Assembly: GCF_000004195.4 (NCBI RefSeq)
Contig: NC_030679.2
Location: 31,113,712 to 31,177,711 of the forward strand
DNA length: 64,000 bases
Direction: 5' to 3'
DNA from: Xenopus tropicalis
Lineage: Eukaryota; Chordata; Amphibia; Anura; Pipidae
Each line of letters opens with the position of its first letter. The first letter of the stretch is position 1. This document shows, one piece after another, positions 58,001-64,000 of this stretch. The notes beneath the pieces are model-generated. The model was not told where the DNA came from. It did no database searches and was given only the letters and a program-made list of their open reading frames with translations. The translations under genes and the position numbers were made by a program.

Positions 58001-59217
58001 TGCTCCCACAACCCTCTCTCTCCCAATTCTCCCTTCTTTCTATATATCTATGTTTTTTTCTCTCCCTTTATTTGTTTCTTTTGTTTCTTTCTTTCTAATT
58101 CTTTCTAACTCACAGTCTCCCATTCTTGTTTAGATTGACAATCCCTTCATTCAAATATACAAAGTGAAAAGTATGCTAGATTGTAAATACTGTCTTGCAA
58201 ATGCTACTTTGTTAGTAATTGTTTGTTTACTAGTTTGTAATCCTTATAAAAATACAATAAAAAAAAGATATTACCCACACTTGTAAACACCTTAAATCCC
58301 ACAGAAAGTTTTTCAACTGGGTGCTGCAGTGATTACTAATAAAACGTTGAGGTGCTGCATTATACCAATAACAGGGAAAAGCTGTTCTCTAGAGCAGTGT
58401 TTGTTTTTTTCTTTTTTGCATTTTTCTGTAACTAGGAATTTGCTTGTGTATTGTTATGTACAGTCGTAGCATGCTCAGCAGCATTTCTGCACTGGTTAAA
58501 CCTCTTGAGAACATCAGCCATCTGGCCCTGTTAAATGGGAACTATACCCAAAAAAAATGAACTGATATAAAATTATTCATAGCCTCCGAGCACCTTTGTA
58601 GTGGTTTTTGAGATATTAGCATTTTAACCAACTTTAGACTGCTTATACCAGGTTGTCAGCTGGACAGGTCTGTTGAAGTTCAGCATCTCAGCAACCCTTC
58701 TTGCTGTACTCTTCCTTTATTCAGTAACCCTAAGGTTGCTGACTCTCCATTGACCCAAACACCTGGTATTAGCAGTTAAAAATGCAAATAAAAATAAAAA
58801 ATGAATGTAAACTGCAAAATAATTAGAGATGCACCCTGATAAAAAGTTTACATCAACTACTTTTTTGGGCTTAGATCCTCTAATGTTCAGTTTTAACAAA
58901 CAAAATGTGTTATACTACCCTTGTGTACCTCTGTCAATATCTCCCTTACTGAAGAAGCTCATTATTTCTGTAACGAACATGTGAAAATAGCTTTGTATAT
59001 GCTAGACAATATGTATGTGTAAATAAATAAACTTGCAGCAGATATGATTTTGTTTCATTTTAGGCTGGTATAATTCGCACAGAAGAAGAAGAATTTTTTA
59101 TTGAACCACTGGAAAAAGACAAGGAAGGAGAAGATGAAGGGAGAGTTCATATTGTTTATCGGAGATCGGCTGTATTAAAGTCTTTTCAAGGCAATAACAC
59201 TGACATTCAACTTAATG
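39930..59217 (+). CDS. adamts2: ADAMTS2 procollagen N-proteinase, 5' part (exons 1-3)
   Basis: This is a secreted metalloprotease that removes the N-propeptide of fibrillar procollagens. Joining 39930-40017, 50567-50925 and 59064-59217 gives 200 residues in one frame; splice phases are 1, 0 and then 1. Seen: a signal peptide (MEPLLGITCFLFCLVPIWPA) and a prodomain with YNVTVFGREFHLKLR, LVAPGATIEW, NCLYVGD, ISNCDGLAG and EEEEFFIEPLEK. Four N-glycosylation sequons are present. RYRR at 65-68 is furin-like. EEEEFFIEPLEK and the lack of the longer ADAMTS3 insert favour ADAMTS2 over ADAMTS3 and ADAMTS14; closeness to clk4 agrees with human 5q35.3. The metalloprotease, disintegrin and thrombospondin repeats lie beyond 64000. 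Confidence 0.85.
40768..40925. mobile_element. LINE fragment (CR1/L2-like)
   Basis: Repeated ACATAGTTACAT units are followed by AAAAGACCAAATTCCATCAA and GTTCAACCTC, a phrase frequent in frog LINE 3' regions. Family level is uncertain. Confidence 0.5.
41082..41450. repeat. Dispersed GC-rich repeat (CAGGGCTGGAACTAGG)
   Basis: Begins CAGGGCTGGAACTAGGGGTA with AGGCACCTGCCTAGGGC, and has CCAGGTGCCTAGGGCACCCG at the right. The middle (41285-41350) is an inserted repeat with CTTTATCAAG. A piece like the right part recurs near 49530-49600. Confidence 0.5.
41724..41935. mobile_element. Short element with GGGCGTATTTA termini
   Basis: ATGGGCGTATTTAGG at the left meets AATATAAATATGCCCCTAT at the right as imperfect inverted repeats, with CAGTGCTGCCCTAGGC and GCGCCCTAAGCACTGG inside also inverted. 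Confidence 0.55.
41936..43383. other. adamts2 intron 1, nothing recognised
   Basis: AT-rich intron sequence with no coding similarity and no clear repeat ends. Confidence 0.4.
43384..43540. mobile_element. Fragment of AAGGAGAAGGAAAGG MITE
   Basis: CTGGGCTGGTGCAGGTTTAT, GCACCAGCCGGGGTATCAGG and a right end CCTTTCCTTCTACTTAA match the right half of 4684-5098. Another MITE inserted exactly at its terminal TTAA. Confidence 0.65.
43541..43866. mobile_element. Foldback MITE (AGGCTAATGCCAC), 326 bp
   Basis: Ends AGGCTAATGCCACAGGAGGC and CGTGTGGCATTAGCC. TTA at 43538-43540 and 43867-43869. Nested inverted parts: GTAGGGCGGATATTTTCGGC, TGCACCCGAATGAATGAGAT. Related to the outer element at 61432-62146. 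Confidence 0.88.
44284..44530. repeat. Dispersed repeat, copy 1 of 3 partial copies
   Basis: CATGTCTTACTGGAGCGGCA and GACTCTGTAAACTG recur at 45180-45260. CTTTGCAAAGTGTGAATTAC and AACTGGGGGCAATGAGAAAG recur at 47915-48005. Type unknown. Confidence 0.55.
45160..45260. repeat. Dispersed repeat, partial copy 2
   Basis: Shares the CATGTCATACTGGGGCAGC and CCAACTCTGTAAACTG blocks with 44330-44400. Confidence 0.5.
46000..46420. mobile_element. CR1/L2-like LINE 3' region fragment
   Basis: Ordered phrases TTCTTTCTTGAAACAATCTC, CCTCATAACTGAGATTTTCC, TTATCAGCTTAGTCCCTCTT, AACTGTATTGCATATTCTAG and ACCAGTGCTTTGTAAAG match the layout of frog CR1-like 3' regions. It is degraded, with no RT frame. Confidence 0.6.
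46421..47880. other. adamts2 intron 1, no supported gene
   Basis: A 148-codon frame at 46915-47361 has no recognised domain and no exon context. The rest shows only an ATT trinucleotide run (47495-47515) and a T run (47593-47608). Confidence 0.4.
47883..48006. repeat. Dispersed repeat, partial copy 3
   Basis: Nearly identical to 44403-44530 over TTTGATCATAAACT, GTTTCTTTGCAAAGTGTGAA and GGGGGCAATGAGAAAGCTG. Confidence 0.6.
48007..50566. other. adamts2 intron 1, repeat fragments only
   Basis: Contains a single hAT-like end (CAGTGGTGTAAATACCGGGG at 48843), a fragment with CCTAGCCGGCCAGGCACCCT near 49545, and AT-rich DNA up to the exon 2 acceptor. No other exon is supported. Confidence 0.4.
50567..50925 (+). 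CDS. adamts2: adamts2 exon 2 (prodomain)
   Basis: 359 nt, acceptor TTTTTTTCTTTTAG and donor GTAAGT. It encodes EEYSLVTPVSTDSKGKYVSH and on through ERIYYNVTVFGREFHLKLR to AISNCDGL. Ends in phase 0 at the conserved NCDGL|AG junction of the ADAMTS2/3/14 group. Confidence 0.93.
51317..51512. mobile_element. MITE with TAGGGTTGCCAC termini
   Basis: Ends TAGGGTTGCCACTTTTGC and GGTGGCAACCCTA. CTTG precedes and follows it, a possible 4-bp duplication. CpG-rich interior (CACATGATGACATCGGTGAT). In adamts2 intron 2. Confidence 0.7.
51513..53537. other. adamts2 intron 2, no gene seen
   Basis: The first part is AT-rich. From about 52900 to 53510 a GC-richer, frog-type dispersed repeat is likely (ends AAGAGCCATAACAGTTCCCC then TTTAA), but its left border is not defined. 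Confidence 0.4.
53538..53821. mobile_element. MITE with TACAGGTATGGGA termini
   Basis: Ends TACATGTATGGGATCCC and GGTCCCATACCTGTA. Contains CTTATCCAGAAAG, TTACGGAAAGGCCATCTCCC and GAGCATTCTGGATAAT. 284 bp. Confidence 0.85.
53990..54173. mobile_element. SPIN-like non-autonomous hAT element
   Basis: Ends CAGTTGTTCTCAACCTTCC and CACAGGTTGAGAACCTG. Identical 8-mers ATATAGGG flank it (53982-53989 and 54174-54181). The subterminal sequences GCGACCCTTTAATACAGTTC, TGACCCCCAACCATAAAATT and GACCCCTGTGAAAGGGTCGT are those of the SPIN (SPace INvader) hAT family. SPIN was described as horizontally transferred among tetrapods, Xenopus included. 184 bp, no transposase. Confidence 0.88.
54750..54910. mobile_element. 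LINE/L2-like 3' tail
   Basis: TTAGATTGTAAGCTCTAGGG to GTGGCGCTTTATAAATAAAG, followed by TACATACATACATAC. The best preserved of the four copies in this window. Confidence 0.62.
55155..55805. mobile_element. Possible retroposed sequence with poly(A), split by a MITE
   Basis: The right part ends GAAAATAAAAACAAAGATT followed by about 18 A, a polyadenylated 3' end. The left part (55155-55303) lies on the other side of the MITE at 55304-55595. Source unknown; the left border is not visible. Confidence 0.35.
55304..55595. mobile_element. MITE with TACAGGTATGGGA termini
   Basis: Ends TACAGGTATTGGACCCC and GGTCCCATACCTGTA. 292 bp, same family as 6394-6695. Confidence 0.87.
55806..57320. other. adamts2 intron 2, nothing recognised
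   Basis: AT-rich with short TATA-type dinucleotide runs near 56660-56730. No coding similarity or repeat ends. Confidence 0.4.
57321..57945. repeat. Inverted repeat with about 150-bp arms
   Basis: The left arm (57321-57470, AGAGGGGGATTGATCAATGC to AAGATTGGTAAGCCACC) is the reverse complement of the right arm (57785-57945) with a moderate number of changes. The spacer of about 310 bp has short self-complementary parts. Probably an unclassified MITE. Confidence 0.75.
57946..59063. other. adamts2 intron 2 end, nothing recognised
   Basis: Contains a pyrimidine-rich TTTCTTT/CTCTCCC tract (58010-58130). No gene or clear element before the exon 3 acceptor. Confidence 0.4.
59064..59217 (+). CDS. 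adamts2: adamts2 exon 3 (prodomain)
   Basis: 154 nt, acceptor TTTCATTTTAG and donor GTAAGT. It encodes AGIIRTEEEEFFIEPLEKDK, then an acidic stretch, GRVHIVYRRSAV and QGNNTDIQLN plus one base. The FFIEPLE and HIVYRR motifs fit the ADAMTS2 subgroup. Confidence 0.93.
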
Positions 59218-59595
59218 GTAAGTTACTGAGAAACGATGCTTGAAATAGACAGCAACTTCTATATTTGCCTTGTTGAAAACCTTTATTAGCTGTGAAAATC
59301 TGGTTATATCAAAGATCTGATATATTAAAGGTTATTGTTTATTAGGGCCACACATTGCACTAAAACAGCAGGGGAATCGTTGCCAATTTGCTCTACATCA
59401 ACAATACAGAGTGAGACAAACGGCTTTATACCCATTGTTGTCTACTGTAAAAATACTCTGGATCAAACTGTGCATGGATTTTTCCCGTAGGAGGTCATCA
59501 AAATACCAAAAGGTATATTTAGTCAGAAATAGGGTTGCCACTCGTCCAGTATTTTACCGGCCTAGCAATATAGATGTTGATAAAATTGTAATACC

Positions 59596-60240
59596 TTTAA
59601 AGGAGAAGGAAAGGTAAAATAACTGGGGGGGGGGGTGCCAAAATGTTAGGCACCACCCAGTGATTGTAATGACTTACCTGATACCCCAGACTGGCGCTCC
59701 TGTTAGGAGAAAACACACCAGCCCGGGGAAGCTGCAAGAGAATCCTCTTACTTCTTCTGTCTTTGCACCGCTTGTGCATGTGGAGTAGAGTGAAAGGCTG
59801 AAAAAAAACGTCATTTTCACTCTACTGCACATGTGCAGGCCCGGGTTTCCGAAGATAGACGAGAGAAGGAAGAGGGTCGCTCGTTCACAGCTTCCCCTGA
59901 CTGGTGCGTTTTTCTCCTAACAGCAGAACCTTCCCAGGGTATAAGGTAAGCAATTACAATCACTGGGGGTGCCTAACATTTGGCTTTAAAGGAAAAGGAA
60001 AAGATCAATCAGTGGGGGTGCCAAAAGTTAGACACCCTTCTAGTTATTGTAATGACTTACCTGATACCCTGGGCTGGTGTTTCTGTTAGCAGAAAACTGC
60101 ATTGGCACAGGGTACAGGTGAGCAGATGATACTCTTCTTCCCTTCTCCTTACTTCAATATTCTGGGGCTGACACATGCACAGTAGAGTAAAAAGCTGACT
60201 TTTTGTTAAAGCAGATTGAACCTTTCCTTCTCATGTAATT
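59596..60240. mobile_element. Two adjacent AAGGAGAAGGAAAGG MITE copies
   Basis: The first copy runs from AAGGAGAAGGAAAGGTAAAA (59598) through CCAGCCCGGGGAAGC and GTAGAGTGAAAGGCTG to CACTGGGGGTGCCTAACATT (to about 59985). The second follows with AGTGGGGGTGCCAAAAGTTA and ends CCTTTCCTTCTCATG near 60234. In adamts2 intron 3. Confidence 0.65.
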
Positions 60241-60283
60241 GATGTTTATTTAGTTGTCGCACAAATATTCTTTGGTGCATGAT

Positions 60284-60748
60284 TTAAAGGAGAACTAAAC
60301 CCTATTTACAAATTAAGCTCAGCTTGTTGCCCTGTACGTGAAGAGCTACTTACCATTAGCTTTCCTGCATTAGACTTCTTCCATTCCAGCAATAATAAAT
60401 CAAAGTAAAAAATACTGTACACTCCTATAAAAGATTCCAGCTTCCTTTTGCCACACAACGAAGTGAGATTAGGGCGTACGCATGCGCATTTTCACTCCCC
60501 CAAGCCAAGCGCATGCTCACACAGCCCTACAGATTTCCCCAGGCCAACGCTGATGTTACAAGCCAGAAGGAAGTGACGCGATCGATAAAAAGATGGCCGT
60601 CGCAAGTAATGCTGCGGCTGAAAATAACTCCGGCATGGTGCAGAAAAACTAAGTAAGTGGGAGAAGTTTCACTACGGCGGTTCAGGAGAGGAACATGTGG
60701 CAAATGCTCTAAAGACATTTTCAAAACTTGGGTTTCGTTCTCCTTTAA
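60284..60748. mobile_element. TTAA-flanked MITE with CpG-rich interior
   Basis: Ends TTAAAGGAGAACTAAACCC and GGGTTTCGTTCTCCTTTAA. The interior has CGTACGCATGCGCATTTTCA and AAGTGACGCGATCG and is GC-richer than its surroundings. No transposase. Confidence 0.8.
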
Positions 60749-60984
60749 ATAAGAAAAAATGTTTGGTCGAGGGAGCACATTAATAATAATAAACAATTTT
60801 GTGTCTGAAAAACAGTATGGAAAAATTCATCGTGAAACATGGCTATAGTTTGGCTGCATTTGAAATGTTATTAGAGTTTCCATTAAATCGTTCCAAATCA
60901 TTGGAAGGGGATATCCACCAAAACAATGAAAAGATTTTTCTTTGTGCAGTGAAAGAAATTCTAAGTAGCTTTCTGACATTAATT

Positions 60985-61215
60985 CAGTGGCATAACTATA
61001 GAGGAAGCAGACCCCGCGGTCATGGGAGGGCCCCGGGGGCCAGCTGAACAAGGACAATGGGGTCTGCTTCTTCTATAGCAGTAAAGAAATCTCCCTTCCC
61101 CAGCAACTCTCCTACTGGTGGTGAGTGGGTGGGCAAGGGACTGGGTAGCGACCGATGTGTTCTCCAAAGATTTTTTTGAGAGGAGGGGGCCTGGTGCACA
61201 CTAGTTACACCACTG
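60985..61215. mobile_element. hAT-type element (CAGTGGCATAACTA), 231 bp
   Basis: Ends CAGTGGCATAACTA and TAGTTACACCACTG. Flanking 8-mers CATTAATT (60977-60984) and CATTTATT (61216-61223) differ at one base. Contains GGGAGGGCCCCGGGGGCC. Confidence 0.87.
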
Positions 61216-61431
61216 CATTTATTAATGCTGTAGGCCAAAAGTATATAGTCCACATGTAGTGGTTTGCATGTTTATTACAAATCATTGGTGATAGTGTTTC
61301 TGAATAAGAGGTTATTTTGTGGTTCTTGCATGTTGCAAGGCAACATGTGGTCCTGCTTGTAATGGGCAGTTAGCGGTCAACTGACTTTTTATGAAATATG
61401 AATGAGCTTTCCATTCTTGTGCTCCGGATAA

Positions 61432-62146
61432 AGGCTGATGCCACACTTTGGGGCACATTTACTAATCCCCGAATCCGAATCCCGAATGGGAAAAAACGGA
61501 TTGGAATTGAAAATTTTGCGATTTTTTTCGTCGCCGTCGCGATTGTTTCATATTTGTCATTATTTTTTGGCGCTGTCGCGACTTTATTGTATTTTGCACG
61601 ATTATTTAGTCGCCGTCGTAATTTTTTCGCATTGCGCTATAGTAAACGGTGGAAAACCGAATCTGAATGTTTCGCGATGGCGGCGAAAAAGTCGCGAAAA
61701 ATATACGATAAAGTCGTAACGGCGACGAAAAAGTTGCGCAAAATACGCAACAATCGTGACGGTTACTAAAAAATCGCAAAAATACAGATCATTACGAAAA
61801 AAATGCATTCGGACGCTTTCAGACGTTCGTGGATTATTAAATGTGCCCCTTTGAGTATGGCGTATATTTTCGGCAAGCCAAAAATCGTTTGCCAAAAATA
61901 ACGCCATAAGATCCTATCTGTGCCTGCACCCGAATGAATGGAATACGCTCAGGTGCAGGCACATGTAGCTGATATCTGCTGAAGATATGAAGTCTTTTTT
62001 GGCGGATATCGGCTACACGTGAATGTACCTGAGTGTATTCCATTAGTTCGGGTGCAGGCACAAGGTAGGATACATTTACAGTAGCGGGGCGTATTCTTGG
62101 CAAGCATTTTTCGGCTTACCGAGAATATGCCCGTGTGGTATCAGCC
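61432..62146. mobile_element. Foldback MITE (AGGCTGATGCCACAC), split by an insertion
   Basis: Ends AGGCTGATGCCACAC and GTGTGGTATCAGCC with TAA on both sides (61429-61431 and 62147-62149). After 61849 the host element resumes with GAGTATGGCGTATATTTTCG and foldback GTGCCTGCACCCGAATGAAT. Related to 43541-43866. Confidence 0.87.
61450..61849. mobile_element. Nested foldback MITE (GGGGCACATTTACTAAT), 400 bp
   Basis: Ends GGGGCACATTTACTAATCC and GGATTATTAAATGTGCCCC, with TTT on each side. The interior alternates TTTTTTCGTCGCCGTCGCG tracts and their complement. It is inserted near the left end of the 61432-62146 element. Confidence 0.87.
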
Positions 62147-62468
62147 TAAAGTGCTGCTCCTTTTTCTGTTTAGATGTCATCTTGGACTCGGTTAAAACAC
62201 ACAAAACACCTTAAAACTTGAGCAAAGACAGTTTATTAACATTATCATTCACAAGAGTCATGAATAGCCTGTAAATGGTATTTTTATAAATGCTGCTTAG
62301 CCTGTAAATCGTATTTTCATAAATGCTGCTTATTAATATCATCAGTTAAATTCAGTGCTCAGTGATGTCATTTCTGTCACATGACTCACTGAAACTTGTG
62401 TATTATAATATGTAATGTGCCCCCTGTTGTAAAAATGAGAATATTAGAAGTCACCCTGGAGTTCCTTG

Positions 62469-63575
62469 CAGTGGCGTAGCGTGGGCTTTCGTCGCCTGGG
62501 GCCGACCGGAAATTTGCCGCCCCTCTATTTAGTTATTCTTAAAAAAAATAGACAAAATAAAAAAAGCAGCATTAAATTTTTTTTTTTTTTTGATTGAATT
62601 TGAAATGCGGTGCGCATGTCATAATTGTCAAAAGTGGATTCAGCTGTGCGTCCGTGGCTGCCCATGGTGGCAGGGCCGCCATCAGAAATCACGGGGCCCC
62701 TCCCATCAGTACAGGACACACAGACATAAAAAGTATTAGGGTCACCCTACCACAGTGCCCCCTAACACTATGCTGGCCAGGCCCCCCTAACGCTATTCTG
62801 GCCACGGTCCCCCCATACAACTGCCCCATAGACAGTACCCCCATACACAGTGCCCCCAATTGCCCCATACACAGTGCCCCCACACACATTGCCTCCAATT
62901 GCCCATAGAAAGTGCCCCAATTTCCCCATACACAGTTCCCCCATAGACAGTACCCCCCAAAGACCTTGCCCCCCCCACAGAAAGTGCCCCCATACACAGT
63001 GCCCCAATTGCCCCATACACAGTTCCCCCAATAGAAAGTTCCCCCATACACAGTGCCCCCATAAACAGTGCCCCCAATTGCCCCATACAAAGTGCCCCCA
63101 ATAGGAAGTGCCCCCATACACAGTGCCCCAATTGCCCCATACACAGTGTCCCCATAGACAATACCCCCCAAAGACCTTGCCCCCCAATAGAAAGTGCCCT
63201 CATACACAGAGCCCCAATTGCCCCATACACAGTGCCCCCAATAGGAAGTGCCCCCATACACAATACCCCACAAAGACCTGGCCCCCCCCATGGAAAGTGC
63301 CCCAATTTCCCCATAGACAGTAGCCCCCACACAGTGCCCCCAATTTCCCCCATAGTACATACCCCCAACAGACCATCGGCGGCGGCTCCTTCTCTCTTAC
63401 AGGCAACAGGCGCTTCTATAAGGTTGCGCCTCGTCGCTGACGTGTGACGTCATACGCACGGGCGCAACCTTATAAAAGCGCCTGTTGCCTGTAAGAGAGA
63501 AGGAGCCGCCGCCGCCCCTTCTGATACGCCGCCCGGGGCCATGGCCCCCTCGGCACCCCCCTCGCTACGCCACTG
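62469..63575. mobile_element. hAT-type element (CAGTGGCGTAGCG), 1107 bp
   Basis: Ends CAGTGGCGTAGCG and CTCGCTACGCCACTG. Identical 8-mers GTTCCTTG flank it (62461-62468 and 63576-63583). Inside are the CAGGGCCGCCATCAG end seen at 11307, a C-rich tandem array (62750-63370) and a foldback GGCGCAACCTTATAAAAGCG at 63391-63505. No transposase. In adamts2 intron 3. Confidence 0.93.
62750..63370 (-). repeat. C-rich irregular minisatellite
   Basis: Units such as TGCCCCCATACACAG and TGCCCCAATTGCCCCATACA repeat irregularly with about 13-16 bp sub-periods. The minus strand carries many GGGG runs and could form G-quadruplexes. Long Gly/Trp-rich frames on the minus strand are artefacts of the array. Confidence 0.92.
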
Positions 63576-63763
63576 GTTCCTTGCCCTGTATAAAAGCTCT
63601 TGGCCTTTGGTGGAACTCCTTCGCAATTTTTTTCCTTATAGTTAATGATATAAGGTACATTCTTCCCTTTATAATACATACATATAATTATATTTTTCTC
63701 TCAGACAACTTAACTAACTGATAATTTATATCCAAATAAGAGACTTGTCACAGAAACATACAT

Positions 63764-63798
63764 ATCTACACACACACACACACACACATATATATATT

Positions 63799-63852
<54 letters not shown>
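63764..63852. repeat. (CA)n(TA)n microsatellite
   Basis: CA repeats (about 63767-63788) pass into a TA run of more than 50 bases. Likely unstable in length and hard to assemble. Confidence 0.95.
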
Positions 63853-63858
<6 letters not shown>

Positions 63859-64000
63859 CATACTTCATAAATGCAAGTTCTCCCTATTTATTGGCTGATG
63901 AGGCTTGGCATGTACAGATACCCTTGATTTGTTTGGAGGCTCAATGGCTCCAATGAGTAAGAGGCAGCACTATAGCAATAATAATAAAAGCATTTGGTAG

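Noticed and set aside
62689..63447. Gly/Trp-rich protein of up to 223 residues on the minus strand, and Pro-rich frames on the plus strand
   Set aside because: Artefacts of the C-rich array inside the hAT element at 62469-63575.
1..64000. tRNA, rRNA, snoRNA or microRNA genes
   Set aside because: I saw no cloverleaf, C/D or H/ACA pattern that I could defend. The 90-bp hairpin at 8872 is reported only as a repeat.
1..64000. Endogenous retrovirus or intact transposase
   Set aside because: No pol, gag, env or transposase motifs were seen in any long frame. All elements in the window look non-autonomous or are short LINE ends.

Overview
The window is vertebrate nuclear DNA, almost certainly from a clawed frog (Xenopus, probably X. 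tropicalis). It has large spliced genes with GT-AG introns, CpG-rich promoter patches and a dense load of repeat families that recur in frog genomes: foldback MITEs, hAT-type elements with 8-bp target duplications, LINE 3' ends and AT/GT microsatellites. The genus call rests on repeat character and gene similarity, without a database search.

Three protein-coding genes can be supported. (1) hnrnpa0, minus strand, 484-1401, is intronless. It has two RRMs and a Gly-rich tail, with a CpG-rich CRE/ETS-like promoter just upstream (about 1402-1700). (2) A CDC-like LAMMER dual-specificity kinase, minus strand, is called clk4 from its position near adamts2. Twelve coding exons lie between 21150 and 6195, and I assembled them into a continuous 465-residue reading frame. 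All exon phases agree and all introns are GT-AG. A CpG-rich, probably noncoding first exon lies near 25302-25480. (3) The 5' end of adamts2 (procollagen I N-proteinase), plus strand, has a signal-peptide exon at 39930-40017 and prodomain exons at 50567-50925 and 59064-59217. The rest of the gene lies beyond the right edge.

Layout. 1-1700: hnrnpa0 and its promoter. 1700-5700: intergenic, with a near-perfect inverted repeat of about 680 bp. 5700-25500: the clk4 transcription unit, whose introns are full of MITEs. 25500-39900: repeat-rich intergenic DNA, ending in a 1.6-kb minisatellite of 36-bp units that stops about 320 bp upstream of the adamts2 start codon. 39930-64000: adamts2 exons 1-3 and two large introns with many hAT and TTAA-flanked elements, including a SPIN-like hAT element and a 1.1-kb hAT element with an internal G/C-rich tandem array.

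Functionally, hnrnpa0 and the CLK kinase both act in nuclear RNA processing: an RNA-binding protein and an SR-protein kinase. The CLK gene keeps the 91-nt exon whose skipping gives a truncated kinase in mammals. ADAMTS2 is an extracellular protease unrelated to those two. I found no bacterial-type system, CRISPR array, intact transposase or viral gene. The most interesting items are the conserved CLK splice switch, the layered transposon insertions that can be dated by nesting, the SPIN-like element with a perfect target duplication, and the higher-order minisatellite at the adamts2 promoter.
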